Origin: Poa pratensis
Lineage: Eukaryota > Streptophyta > Magnoliopsida > Poales > Poaceae
Assembly (NCBI GenBank): GCA_947311845.1
Contig: CAMZMU010000123.1
Coordinates: 13,545,347-13,609,346, forward strand
Reading direction: 5' to 3'
Length of the DNA stretch: 64,000 bases
Below are positions 22,138 through 35,479 of this stretch, piece after piece. Positions within the stretch are counted from its first letter, which is position 1. Each line of letters opens with the position of its first letter. The notes beneath the pieces are model-generated. The model did no database searches. It was not told the DNA's origin and saw nothing but the letters and a program-made list of their open reading frames with translations. The translations under genes were made by a program, and so were the position numbers.

Positions 22138-23960
22138 ATGACTGACACGCGAGCTGCGCGTCTTGCGCGACGGACGTCCGGCAGGGCCAACACCGAGCCC
22201 GCCGCCAACCACAACCCGCGTGGTCGCCCACGCGCCAACCGCGCTTCAGAGCGCAACGCCGAGCCGCGCGTCGAGCATCCTGAGGATGACGGCGGCAACG
22301 GCAGCGGCAACGACGGCGGCATCGACGGCGAGGACGAGGGAGCTTCCTCCTGCACCCATCCAGGCGCGAGAGCGCCTCCACGATGGGCCGAGCGGCGCCC
22401 AGTCCAGCCACCGCGCTACTGATGGCGCAAGAGCTGCTGCGCTACCGTCCCACGCAGGCGGGCCACGACAACTGGCTTGGGCGTCTCGAGGAGCTCATCA
22501 ACGCCGCCGCCGTTCCTGCCGCCACCACTGCAGCACCAGCGCCCTCTCGCTCGCTGGTGCGCCACTCCGGACGCGAGGGGAACATAGCGCACGGCGCTCC
22601 TCCTCCCCCTCCGCCTCCGCCACCTCCTCCAGCTGCAGCTCCGGCAGCAAACCACCGCGCCGCGTCGCACGCATCCTCGCCGCACGACTGCCAGATTGTG
22701 CAGCGGACTCCGGCGGATGCCCGCGTGGAGATCGAGCGCCAGAGGGACCGCCACAACCGCGTCGTGCAGGAGATTGCCGCTGCAGGTCGCCAGAACCGCG
22801 GCGTACTCGCTGGTGGCGCCGTGACATACGCCACGGGCTGCACCGCCTTCACCCGCAACCTGCGCCGCGTCGTCTGGCCCGTGAAGTTCAAGCCAGACCT
22901 CCCTCCGCGCTACGACGGCAGGACCAACCCTCTGGAGTTCCTGCAGCTCTACACCGTCTCCATCCAGGCTGCAGGAGGCGACGACAAGGTGATGGCCAAC
23001 TGGCTCTCCATGGCGCTCAAGGACTCCGCGCTCTCGTGGCTCATGAACCTCCCCGAGAACACCATCGACACGTGGGAGGACCTCTGCAAGGTCTTCGTCG
23101 CCAACTTCAAGGGCACCTACGACGCGCGCTCACCTACAACGACCTTCGCGCGGTGCGCCAGAAGCCTGACGAGACCCTCCGCAGATACATCCAGCGCTTC
23201 AGCCAGGTCCGCAACAAGATTCCGAACATCCCGGACTCGCACGTCATCTCCGCCTTCAGGGAGGGCGTCACGAACCACAGGATGCTCGAGAAGCTCGGCA
23301 TCCACGACACCCTCTCCTCTGTGGTGAAGCTCTTTGATCTGGCTGACAAGTGCGCCAAGGCTGAAGAGGGCCTCCTCTTCGTCAAGAAGGAAGTGGAGGA
23401 TGACCCTCCTGAGGGGTCCAGGAGCAAGAAGAAGCCTGCCGAGAAGCGCAAGACCACCGCCATCCTCGCGGCAGAGCCTGACGCAAAGCAGCCTCGCGAG
23501 GCCTCTCCGGCGGCTGAAGAGAAAAAGGCGGACAATCGCCCATACTGCATCTACCACAACAGGCACAACCACGCACTGAAGACTGCTGGGAGCTCAAGCA
23601 GCTCAGCAAGGAGCGAGAAGAACCAGGGCCGCGGCGGCCGCGGCGGAGGCCGTGGTGGCCGCGGAGGTGGACGCCACAACTTCCAGCACAGGGCTCGGGG
23701 GAACAACGCTGGGCAAAACGGCAACCTCCCCGACGAGAACCCTGGGGGCTACCAGGCCCCTCAGGGGGCAATAGCCTGCATCCTCGGCGGGTCCCAGGCG
23801 CCCAAGTCCAACAACCACTTCAAGCAATTCTCTCGCGAGGTCAGCGCAGCGCTTCCAGGGCTTGAGGCTTCCCAGCCCCTCAAGTGGTCGCAGTACACCA
23901 TCGCCTTCGACTCCAAGGACCACCCCAAGTCGACCAAGGCTGTAGGCACCATCCCTCTGG
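22138..23960 (+). pseudogene. Gypsy gag (frameshifted)
   Basis: The first ATG after the primer site is at 22138 (MTDTRAARLARRTSGR). The conserved capsid domain lies at about 22880-23330 (PPRYDGRTNPLEFLQLY, NTIDTWEDLCKVFVANF, DETLRRYIQRFSQVRNKIP), followed by an RGGRGGG-rich basic tail at 23625-23680. The reading frame shifts near 22400, 23125, 23580 and 23950, so no single protein is made. The tail YCIYHNRHNHALK is the usual start of the nucleocapsid part in Tat elements. Confidence 0.85.
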
Positions 23961-26900
23961 TGTGCACCCCATCATCAACAACATCGCCGTCGCCAAGACA
24001 CTCATAGATGGGGGTGCGGGCTTGAACGTCATCTCTGTCGAGACCTTCGAGCAGCTTCAAGTGCCCTACGAGTGGCTTATGCCCTCTAGGCCCTTCACGG
24101 GGGTGACAAGTGGCTCCACCACACCTCTGGGGCAGGTGAGGCTCGCGGTCACCTTCGGCACGCCGCAGAACTACCGCACCGAGCAGATCGACTTCGACGT
24201 CGCACACATTGGCCTGCCCTACAACGCCATCCTCGGCTACCCCGCCCTCGCGAAGTTCATGGCCGTCACTCACCATGCGTACAACATCGTCAAGCTTCCA
24301 GGCAGCGGCGGCACCATCGCCATCCACGGTCAAGTCCAGGACGCAATGCGCTCTGTCGAGACCGCCTACAAGGCCGCTGCCGTGGCATTCCCCGCTGATG
24401 AGGACATGGAGCCCCTCGAGAGGCCCGCGAAGAAGAAGCAGCTGTTCTCACAGGAGCAGGCAGCCACGAAGAAGGTGTCACTGGACGCCAGCGGCTCGGG
24501 GGCTAGCGTCACCATAGGCGCTGGCTTGCCTCCCAAATAGGAAAGCGCGCTCGTCGCCTTCCTCAGGGCAAACTCTGACATGTTCGCATGGACACCGTCA
24601 GAGATGTCCGGAGTACCGAGGGAGGTGATCGAGCACCACTTAGCCGTGTGTCCAAACGCACGCCCCGTGAAGCAGAAAGCACGGCGCCAGGCGCCAGAGA
24701 AGCAAGAGTTCATCATCAAGGAAGTAGAGAAGTTGAAAGAAGCACATCATCAGGAAGTTCCACACCCCACATGGCTCTCCAACACGGTGGTCGTTCCCAA
24801 GCACACCGGGGGCGGCAGGCTCTGCATCGACTACACCGACCTCAACAAGGCCTGCCCCAAGGACCCGTACCCCATGCCTCGGATAGACCAGATCGTGGAC
24901 TCCACCGCCGGCTGCGACCTCCTCTGTTTTCTGGATGCCTTCTCAGGCTACCACCAGATCAAGATGGCGAAGGAGGATGAGGAGAAGACAGCATTCCTCA
25001 CCCCTTGTGGTGTGTATTGCTACGTCTGCATGCCCTTTGGCTTGAAGAACGCCGGCGCCACCTTCCAGAGGCTCATGAGGAAGGCCTTGGGGGCTCAGAT
25101 GGGAAGAAATGCAGAAGCCTACGTCGACGACATCGTGGTCAAGACTCGCGAAGAGCACACCCTCATGGAGGACCTCGAGGAGACCTTTGCCAGCCTGCGC
25201 AAAGTAACATCAAGCTGAACCCCGCCAAGTGCGTCTTCGGGGTACCGTCAGGCAAACTCCTCGGGTTCCTAGTGTCTCACCGCGGCATAGAAGCGAATCC
25301 TGACAAGATCAAAGCCATAGAAGAGATGCAGCCACCTCGTCGCCTCAAGGACATGCAGCGCCTCGCGGGATGCATGGCCAGCCTCGGCCGTTTCATCTCC
25401 AAGTTCGGCGAGAGGGCGCTGCCATTTTTCAAGCTCATGAAGCGGTCTGGCACGTTCAAGTGGACGCCTGAGGCGGACAAGGCATTTGAAGACCTGAAGA
25501 AGTACTTGGCTAGCCCACCTGTCATGGTTGCCCCAAGGCCTGGCGAGCATCTGAAGCTGTACCTATCAGCCACTCCACAAACAGTGAGCGCAGCCTTGGT
25601 GGCAGAAAGGGAAGAGCCAGTCCTCGCCAAGAAGGACACCGCCACGCCAAGCCCAGATCCCCCCGACAAGGAAACATCCTCTTCAGGCCCTGAGCCCCAT
25701 GCCGAGCCCGCACAACCAGAAGGCACCCTCGTCGAGGGTCCACCTCAAGAGAGGCTCGACAAGGCTCCCGAGGAGCCCAGCGCTGCGTCACCATCGACAA
25801 CCCTCGTCGAGCATCCCGTCTACTTCGTCAGCACTGTGCTGCGAGATGCTCGCGAGCGGTACACTATGCAGCAGAAGCTCCTCCTCGCGCTCCTCATCGC
25901 TTCCAGGAAGCTGCGCCACTACTTCCAGGGCCACCCCATCACGGTGGTCACATCATTCCCTCTGGAGCAGATCCTGCGCAATCCAAACGCCACTGATCGC
26001 GTCGCAGGGTGGAACATTGAGCTGCAACCTTTTGGCCTGCGCTTCGACACCACCAGGGTCATCAAGGGGAGAGCATTGGCTGACTTCGTCGCCGAGTGGA
26101 CAGACACCCAGCAAGAAGAGCCTCATGAGGCAGAAACCACGCCAGCTGGAGACACAATGCCAAGCCACTGGACCATGCACTTCGACGGAGCATTCGCATG
26201 CCAGAACGCTGGGGCTGGCGTCGTCCTGACCTCACCCAAGGGCGACAAGCTCTACTACGCCGTCCAGCTGTGCTTCACGACAGACAAGGTCTCCAACAAC
26301 ATCGCCGAGTACGAGGGCCTCCTCGCCGGGCTCAGAGCCGCAATCGCCCTCGGCATCAAGCGCTTACTCATCAAGGGCGACTCCCAGCTCCTCGTCAACT
26401 TCTCCAACAAGAGCTACCGCCTAAGGACGGCCACATGGCCGCTTACCTCGAGGAGGTCCGCAAGCTCGAGAAACACTTCAAGGGGATGGAGCTCAGGCAC
26501 ATCCCACGAAGGGAGAACCAGGAGGCCGACGACATCGCCAGGCGAGCATCACGCAGAGAAGCCCAGCAGGCGGGCGTGTTCGAGGAGAGGCTCACCAAGG
26601 CATCGGTGAAACAGCCAAAAGAAGCGGTCGAGATGAACACGGACGAAGAGCTCCCACCACCACCAACATCCGGAGCGCCGAGCTGCGGTCCACCCACAGG
26701 GGAACGCCTGCTGTTGGCCATGACGCATCAAGAGACGGGCTGGATCGATGAGCTCAAGGAGTACCTCAGGGACGGAGTCCTCCCTGAAGAGGCGCAGAAG
26801 CAGAGAGAGTTGCTCGCCAGGCCAAGTCATACTGCCTTCACGAGGGAGACCTGTACCGCAAGCGTCCAAATGGAGTTGCACTAAAATGCGTTCCCCCTGA

Positions 26901-27963
26901 AGAAGGCCGCCAGCTGATCAAGGACATACACAGTGGAGAATGTGGCCACCACTCGTCATCACGCACCCTCGCAGGGAAAGTCTTCAGGAGTGGGTTCTAT
27001 TGGCCCTCAGTGCTTCAAGATGCAACCGCCGTCGTCCAGGCTTGCGAGGCATGCCAATTCCACGCCAAGCAAGTCCACCAGCCTGCACTGGGGCTCCAGA
27101 CCATCCCGCTCTCCTGGCCCTTCGCGGTCTGGGGGCTGGACATCCTGGGACCTTTCCCACGCTCCAGCGGGGGCTACCGCTACCTCTACGTCGCCATCGA
27201 CAAGTTCACCAAATGGGCGGAGGTTGAAGCGGTGCGCACCATCCCGGCGAGATCAGCGGTGAAATTCATCAGAGGCCTGGCCTGTCGCTTCGGCGTGCCA
27301 AATCGCATCATCACCGACAACGGCTCACAATTCACCAGCGGCATCTTCAGGGCCTACTGCGAGAGTCTTGGCACACGGCTCTGCTTCGCCTCGGTGGCTC
27401 ATCCACGAAGCAACGGGCAGGCTGAGCGGGCGAACGCAGAAGTGCTCAAGGGCCTCAAGACAAGAAGCTTCAATCGCCTCAAGGCCCACGGCAAGAACTG
27501 GATCGAAGAGCTCCCCTCCATGCTCTGGTCCATCCGCACCACCGCCACGAAGCCCACTGGAGAAACGCCGTTCGCTCTCGTCTATGGCGCTGAAGCAGTC
27601 CTCCCCACCGAGATCAAGCATGGGTCCCCACGGATCCTTGCTTTCAACGAGGACAACTAAGAGGAGCTCCACAACGACGACTTGCTGCTGCTCGATGGAC
27701 TACGCCGACGCGCCGCCCTCCGAGCGGCGAAGTACCAGCAAGACCTGCGCCACTACCACAGTCGCCACATACGGCCACGCACCCTCGAGACAGGTGATCT
27801 CGTCCTCAGGAGGATCCTATCCAGAGAAGGCCTCCACAAGCTCTCACCCATGTGGGAAGGCCCCTACAGGGTCGCGCACATCGTCAGGCCCGGCGCGGTA
27901 CGGCTCGAGACGGAAGACGGCGATCCAGTTAAAAATCCATAGAACATCGAGCACCTACGCAAG
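23960..27963 (+). pseudogene. Gypsy pol: protease, RT, RNase H, second RNase H, integrase
   Basis: Protease is at about 23975-24340 (TLIDGGAGLNVIS). Reverse transcriptase is at about 24680-25330 (FLDAFSGYHQIKM, MPFGLKNAGATFQRLM, YVDDIVV). The first RNase H lies at about 25480-26100. A second, archaeal-type RNase H lies at about 26165-26560 with its acidic residues in MHFDGAF, AEYEG, KGDSQL and EADDIA. Integrase is at 26885-27660 with WGLDILGPF, ITDNGSQF and NGQAERAN (D, D, E), then a chromatin-side tail ending NIEHLRK at the LARD insertion. The last codons FYP and stop lie beyond the LARD, at 34364-34375. In-frame stops (24538, 27658, near 27940) and shifts (about 25210, 26425, 26880) inactivate it. 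Confidence 0.9.
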
Positions 27964-29379
27964 TGATGCATGTAAAATGCATACATGAACTTTGCACTTT
28001 AATTGCTTATATTCCAATCATATTTGTATCATATAAGGGTTATACCAATGTTTTATAATGATTTTGAGAATACTTCATAGTTTTCCCATTTATTTGGAAT
28101 TAACCCTGTTTTTCCAGAAAACGTCTTTTTTAGTGTTTCAGACTTTCCGGGAGCTTCGGGACTCCAAAAAGGGCAAGGTCAAAGAGCACGGTTCAGAATT
28201 TTCGAGACGAACGCAATGGGCTTAAATTGAAGACCAGAAGCCCAACAGAATGGAAATGGGAGGGTCCCACGCGGCCTAAAGTACATGGCCGCGTGGGCCC
28301 AGCTCGTTTCCACCTCGGAGCTCCGTGGCCGTCGATCTTTCGTCCACCGACTTCGTCTTGACCTAAAAACGCCTATAAAAAAGGTCCCTGGCGTTTCGCG
28401 AAAGGAGGCGACGGAGAAACAGAAAACCACGAAACAGAGAGTCAGAAGGCTGCCGCCGGAGAAGATCGGAGGGGGGAAACGCCGCCGGAATCACCTCCGG
28501 AGGGCTCCACCCCCCTCCGGCGTGTTCATCATCAACATCTACAGCAAGATCATCTCCATCTCCCCACTGTAAACTCTTGGCAAACATGATGTGTGATGCA
28601 ATATACTATTCCCTTGATCTATTGTGTCTCCCATCTGTGTTTGAGAAGTGATTTGTTCATGGCAATGTGAAATAGTTCGTTGATTGGTTGCATACAAGTG
28701 TTGTTATCTTTTATGATTGTCTTTATGTACAATATATGAGTGCACGCATATGTTGGGGAATGCATGTAAGGTGATCACCGTAGTGTAATGGATTGAGTAG
28801 GACATGTCGGAGTAGAGAGAAACCGGTGTCTGAGACTTGAAGTTACTTTATGGGGAGATATTTGGGGGACCCTAGAACTTAAGGCTATGGTGGGACTTTT
28901 ATGTCTTAATAACTCTTGTGCAGTCATTTACTTGGCCATGAGATCCATCATAAGAGTTGTGTATTGCTCATTTATTTGGCTACACCTATTTATGGCTCCC
29001 ACCTAAAAGAAACAACTAAGACTGAAACATGTGCTTCACTAATTGTGACAACCACACGAATGAAATAACAATTGCTAGAACATTTGCTCCCTTGAGATAT
29101 TTGCTACTTGAGATCTTTGCTACTTGCTGCTTGAGAAACTTGCTTGAGAAAACTGCTGAGAGAAACTTGCTCTAAGAAACTTGCTACTAGATAAACCCAT
29201 TCCACGTCACTTGCTTCATTAGTTAGATCCTTTCATATTTATTGCTTTGCATAAAAGGCCATATAAGAGGGTTATAGGGCTTTAGAGAATAGATAGTTTA
29301 CCTTCAGCTCCTCGTGGGTTCGACACTCAAATACTTATCGAATTGTGCTACAGTGATTCCTTGCTCTTGGGGATTATCA
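27964..29379 (+). repeat. 5' LTR of the LARD
   Basis: 1416 bp. A TATA box CTATAAAAAAGG is at 28372-28383. A perfect 11-bp hairpin CCCACGCGGCC / GGCCGCGTGGG with a ten-base loop lies at 28266-28297, about 75 bp upstream of the TATA. The primer site starts ten bases after the LTR end. Confidence 0.92.
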
Positions 29380-32300
29380 AGTACTTTTCTGGCGCCGTTG
29401 CCGGGGAGCGTTGTGCTAAACTTTTATTCTTGTTTGCATTGCATACTAACATATAAATCTAAAACACAAAAAAATTAGAAAATGGAAAAGAACCAAAAAA
29501 ATTAGAGTTGTATAATATCTATCTTGAGTTAGGACATGAAGTGTTTGAGGAGAAAATTAAATTTTATTTGCATAACACTCATGTTTGTGGTACTAACTCT
29601 TTGAACACCTTTATTGCTAATGCTCTGGAAAAGTTTAAGCTTGGGGAAGCCGTTGAGGATGAAAGTGATTTAATTGAGTTTGATGATCCATTATGCTCAT
29701 TAGATGATAAGTCTTTATGTGGTGATTCTATTCAAAACTATGTGGGTATGTTTAACTTTAATGCTTGCAACTATTATGAGAGAGGAAGAGATAAGAATCC
29801 TCTTTATGTTTCTATGTTATTTAAAATGCAAGCTACTGATCACTACATGCATTGGTTATCACAAAATTGCTGCTATTTATTCATATATAAAATGCCAATG
29901 CATAGGAAAAGAGTTAGACTTAAAAGTTGATGGTTTAATGTTTTGAGGTGTGTCTCTATGCTTTAACTCCTATTCGGTTTGGCACACCTTTATATCTTAG
30001 AACTGCAAAATAACTTTACCTACTGATTTGTAACAATTAGTTTAGGATTTTCATTTTTTATAAAATTTGGGAAAGTTAATGAGAAGGATGAGTAATGGAG
30101 AAGTTGGGGTCGACCTTGAACATGTGTTGTTCATGCCAATGGAACCATTGCAAAATCTCTATCATTTAAACTTTTCCCAAAGCTAAAACCAAATAAAAAG
30201 AGTGATAATAGTAATTCGCTGTCCAGTTTTTGACATATCCTGTCTTTATTCTGCATTACTCTCATTACTTGTGTTTTGTGCGGTTCTTTTGATCAAGGAG
30301 CATTACATAACCATAGTAACAGTAGCTAATGTTTAAAATCAATTCATGATATGTCTTTGCTGTGCCTATGTGGATTTAATTTATGAAGGCACTAACCCCT
30401 CTAATCAAGTTTGTGACGAGTGTTGTGTAAAGAGAATTTTAAGGTGGAAGAATTGAGGGTGATGAACAAGATCAAGAGGGACAAAAACTCAAGCTTGGGG
30501 ATGTACCCCTAGGCTCACCCTACATATATCAAATAAGTACAAGAATTTAAGCTTGGGGATGCCAAGCCACCTCACTTCAACCATCTTGATACCAAGTAAG
30601 TAAGCCTAGCTATATGGCTATAAAGAAAGCGCTTTGCGGGAGGCAACCCGGTTATTTTTGTGTGTGATTTTTCTTTGTGTCCTCTTGCTGTAACAAGAGA
30701 TTTGTGTCTAGTTAGTTTCTGGAGTTTTTAATAAAGTGCCAAGTTTTACCCATGTTGGTCTTGAAAAGTTGCTATTTGAGTTCGGAGATTTTATTCCTGC
30801 ACGAATCTGTGCACGGTATGATTTTTAATTCTTATTATGTAACTCCGAATGAGCTCATATTTGAACTGTAGTTGCAACTTTTCATCCTCTGTATGCATGA
30901 ATTTTTTCGGAATTTTTCGAGAAAGTTTGGTAGGGTAGAAAAATACGTTTTGCTGCTGCTTTTTCTGGACAGATTCTGTCCCATTTTGTTTGATGCATGC
31001 TTTGAGCTTTTAAGTTGAATCTTTTTGATCCAATTGAGTTTATGAGTAGGCATACAACATTATACACTTTCTGGACATGTCATATGAATTTTTGTTCAAG
31101 GATTATATGCAGCAAGAAACCTATTTGTTTATCACTATTAATGCACCCCACAGAAAAGAATGGGAGAAACGGTGTTTTGAAGTTTTTTCACAGGGATTGG
31201 AGGAGATGCACCAAGAGCTATCCAAGGATGGTGAAGACCATAAGCTTGGGGATGTGAAGACAACCCCGCTGGACCTACACACTCTCGGTTTGCACACGTC
31301 CAACTTCTGTTTTTCGATCAAAACACTTTATCGCATAAACTTGGAGCGTCGTTTTTGTTTTTGTTTGAGTCTTGAGAGACCACCACACTATCAATTATAT
31401 ATGAGAGAGCTACTGGAAATATGGGTTGAAATATGTTGGATGCTTTTATAAGATGGGAAAAGGGATGTTTGAGTTGATTTTTAATGATACATATAGTTGC
31501 ATGATTCATGAGCTTGTTTATGAGTAATAGTTTGCAAATCTTTTTGTAGAGCTATCACTTATTCATGTTTTGGTGCTGATTGTTATTTTACTTGGTTTAA
31601 CATGGATTAGTTAGTTCTATGGACACTCATGCATGCATCTAGATGGTCAACTTTCTCCCTTTTGCTAGCCCAAAAACTCCAACAAGCAAAAACTTGTTTC
31701 CAACACCTTCAACCAAAGTTATTCCAGTGAGTCCACCATATCTACCTATTAGCTATATGCTATTCCGAGTATGTTTCATGATGTTTGTGTTATCTATACC
31801 TCTGAATGAAAATGTTTATGTTATTGATTGCCATGGGAAAAGTTGGTTATATAGCTCTCACGAACTTGATGCACATTTTTATTTGCATAAATAAAACATG
31901 ACCCATTGTGATTAAGATTATGATGCTTGTGGCTTGATAAATGTTGGGTTGGGAGTTAGCCCATATGTGCTGTCACATGCAAAGCTTTCAACATGCTCCT
32001 TCATCTCATTTAGTTGATATCATGTACTTTTGTTTATGGATGCCTATCATGGTGAAATGAGGTGGAAATGAGTGAGTTTAAATGAGTTTGTGTAAATGGT
32101 TAGAGAGACGCCTGGGCCGCTAATCTAAGCCATGCATTATTCATGGTGGAAATTTACTTACATGCTATGGTGAATTCTGTGATACACCTTACAATAAAAA
32201 GCTATTCCAATGGTAAATAAAAAGGGTGTTGAGATTTTTCATTTGTTTGTTTGTCTTGTCATTTTGATATGGGCTTGTTCCATATCCTGGGACAAGAGGT

Positions 32301-32941
32301 ACCCCAGTTGACGCTCTTGATGATACTATTATGCTTACAATGATATATAACTTGAACTTGCTTTGTTTCCTAAGTTGAGTAATCATGGTGTAGGTACTTG
32401 TATTCAAGGGGCATGAGACATCCAACCTTTACTTTGTCAAGCACACTACTCATATTTGCTTTCACTTTAACCTTAATCATTCAAGATGCTATGATAGGGG
32501 CAATGAGAGCTTGACACCAATGAATACCTTATTGCAATCATTAACTTAAGTAGAAGAGTTTGGAAGTTGGATGAAACTTATGCATGCTTTACCTCTACTC
32601 ACATATACATCTTTCCAAAGTGTACACCTATCATATTCAGATTTTCATCTACACTCTATGACCATTGTAGGATGTTCTACTTATCATTATGCATACATGT
32701 GTTCCATATTACTTGCTACTATGTTACACTTTGTGAACTATCATGAACATCCTTCTTGAATACTTGATATCACTTCATAAACTATTTGCATATTGCTACT
32801 CCTTTGAAGAATGAATCATTTGACTATATGTAGCAATAGTAATCATCTTTGATATTCATTGTTAAGTATTAAATTGCAAAGTCCATGTTAGTTTTATCAT
32901 CTTCATACTCGAGGACGAGCATGGATTAAGCTTGGGGATGT
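29380..32941 (+). other. LARD internal region, non-coding
   Basis: The longest plus-strand open frame (29508-29930) begins without ATG. An ATG-led frame starting at about 29482 stops after seven codons. No gag, protease, RT or integrase motif is present. AAGCTTGGGGATG or a close variant occurs five times (near 29637, 30491, 30547, 31230 and 32928); only the last is the functional polypurine tract. The sequence is AT-rich, unlike the flanking Gypsy. Confidence 0.8.
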
Positions 32942-34358
32942 TGATGCATGTAAAATGCATACATGAACTTTGCACTTTAATTGCTTATATTCCAATCATA
33001 TTTGCATCATATAAGGGTTATATCAATGTTTTATAATGATTTTGGGAATACTTCATAGTTTTCCCATTTATTTGGAATTAACCCTGTTTTTCCAGAAAAC
33101 GTCTTTTTTAGTGTTTCAGACTTTCCGGGAGCTTCGGGACTCCAAAAAGGGCAAGGTCAAAGAGCACGGTTCAGAATTTTCGAGACGAACGCAATGGGCT
33201 TAAATTGAAGACCAGAAGCCCAACAGGCTGGAAATGGGAGGGTCCCACGCGGCCTAAAGTACATGGCCGCGTGGGCCTAGCTCGTTTCCACCTCGGAGCT
33301 CCGTGGCCGTCGATCTTTCGTCCACCGACTTCGTCTTGACCTAAAAACGCCTATAAAAAAGGTCCCTGGCGTTTCGCGAAAGGAGGCGGCGGAGAAACAG
33401 AAAACCACGAAACAGAGAGTCAGAAGGCTGCCGCCGGAGAAGATCGGAGGGGGGAAACGCCGCCGGAATCACCTCCGGAGGGCTCCACCCCCCTCCGGCG
33501 TGTTCATCATCAACATCTACAGCAAGATCATCTCCATCTCCCCACTGTAAACTCTTGGCAAACATGATGTGTGATGCAATATACTATTCCCTTGATCTAT
33601 TGTGTCTCCCATCTGTGTTTGAGAAGTGATTTGTTCATGGCAATGTGAAATAGTTCGTTGATTGGTTGCATACAAGTGTTGTTATCTTTTATGATTGTCT
33701 TTATGTACAATATATGAGTGCACGCATATGTTGGGGAATGCATGTAAGGTGATCACCGTAGTGTAATGGATTGAGTAGGACATGTCGGAGTAGAGAGAAA
33801 CCGGTGTCTGAGACTTGAAGTTACTTTATGGGGAGATATTTGGGGGACCCTAGAACTTAAGGCTATGGTGGGACTTTTATGTCTTAATAACTCTTGTGCA
33901 GTCATTTACTTGGCCATGAGATCCATCATAAGAGTTGTGTATTGCTCATTTATTTGGCTACACCTATTTATGGCTCCCACCTAAAAGAAACAACTAAGAC
34001 TGAAACATGTGCTTCACTAATTGTGACAACCACACGAATGAAATAACAATTGCTAGAACACTTGCTCCCTTGAGATATTTGCTACTTGAGATCTTTGCTA
34101 CTTGCTGCTTGAGAAACTTGCTTGAGAAAACTGCTGAGAGAAACTTGCTCTAAGAAACTTGCTACTAGATAAACCCATTCCACGTCACTTGCTTCATTTA
34201 GTTAGATCCTTTCATATTTATTGCTTTGCATAAAAGGCCATATAAGAGGGTTATAGGGCTTTAGAGAATAGATAGTTTACCTTCAGCTCCTCGTGGGTTC
34301 GACACTCAAATACTTATCGAATTGTGCTACAGTGATTCCTTGCTCTTGGGGATTATCA
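32942..34358 (+). repeat. 3' LTR of the LARD
   Basis: 1417 bp, nearly identical to the 5' copy. Differences seen include T/C, C/T and A/G near the start, GAATGG versus GGCTGG near 33228, and one extra T near 34199. The hairpin (33244-33275) and TATA box are both conserved. Confidence 0.92.
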
Positions 34359-35479
34359 GCAAGTTCTACCCGTGATCACGTCGCGGCAGGCATTTTTTGT
34401 CTCAAGAGGGAAGCACGCGTCTTCTCCTCCCAGCTTCACCAAGCTTTCCCTTCACGAGGGCCATCTCCACTGAGAGTTTCCTACAACGCGTTGCCACGGG
34501 CCGCGGGAAGCCTCAGCCACTCCTTGTGGAACCCCATGCCCAGACATGGCGGACTTTGTCTTGTCCTCCCCAAGTGTAATGAACAATTTCAGGTCATCAT
34601 GAACCTATTGCGCTTCGGCACCGTTATGTAATATTGCTTGGTGAGTTTGTTTTCTTACATTTCATTCGCGCTCACATTTTTCCCCATGCGCACCTCGCGA
34701 GCGGGGGCTGAGCACGGTGCCTGTGTCTCGGGAGCATCCCAGCAGCATCGTAAAATCCAAAGGATCCGAGATCTAACTCGTGGCTCTCCGCCCACGACCG
34801 TTATCTCACCAAAGAGCTCTGACTCGTGGGTTAGCTCCCATGCACGTCACCACACCAAGGACCTTGGTGCTTATTCTCCTCGTGAGATACCCATGAGGAA
34901 ATCTATGAGCGCGCATGAGTTGTACAACTATGCTTTGCTTGTGGGTTCGCCTCTCTCTCCAACACAGGGAACAAGACGCCTTGCAGGGCTCCAAAAGCTC
35001 CAAACCAGCCTCAGGTAGCCTCGAGAGGGAGAACACCTCACCAGGAACACAACACCCTCTACAAAGCAGGCGTCTCGCCAGAGCTAAGTCCAGAACTTAC
35101 GCCTCATGAGCTCTTTTTCCCTCTCGCTGGTTTTGTCGCCCCTCGAGCCTCTCTTTTCTCTCTTACGCCTCATGGGCTGCTTGCACGTCAAAGGGGAGCC
35201 CCTGAGCATCGCGCCTCGAGGGCTCTTACCTCTCTAAGCCTTACGCACCCCCGGCCTTGTCGAGCCCTGACTCCGGCATACCGAAGCGGCGGTGCTATTT
35301 GCGCTAAGAGCAGGGTCCTAACGACGTAGAGCGAAAAAGACATGAGGGGACAGATAAAAGGCCTCCCGAGGGGCACCACACTTGCACAAAATAAAAGTGT
35401 CTTTACAAACCAGCACGAAATAAAAGCAACAAGTCTTAAGATAACTAGTGCCCTTGGCACATCTCTCTACAGGGGCAAC
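34359..35479. other. Gypsy region between pol and the antisense gene
   Basis: The stretch begins with the LARD target copy GCAAG and the last pol codons. After the pol stop I see no coding sequence on either strand that can be supported. In intact Tat elements this is non-coding spacer. Local words such as CTCGCGAGCGGGG resemble the LTR composition. Confidence 0.5.

Larger units (their letters stand above)
27964..34358 (+). mobile_element. LARD-type non-autonomous LTR retrotransposon
   Basis: Two 1.4-kb LTRs (TGATGCATG...GGGGATTATCA) surround 3.56 kb without gag or pol. The flanks are GCAAG on both sides (27959-27963 and 34359-34363). It sits in the last codons of the Gypsy pol. The orientation is plus: primer site TGGCGCCGTTGCCGGGGAG at 29390-29408 and polypurine tract AAGCTTGGGGATG just before the 3' LTR. 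About eight substitutions and one 1-bp indel separate the LTRs, so it is the youngest datable insert here. It must have used proteins of another element. Confidence 0.92.

Noticed and set aside
28285..28572. Open frame repeated in both LARD LTRs
   Set aside because: It spans the LTR promoter and leader; it is repeated only because LTRs are duplicated.
29508..29930. 140-codon open frame in the LARD as a possible gag
   Set aside because: No ATG start, no zinc knuckle or capsid motif; an ATG-led frame just upstream stops after seven codons.
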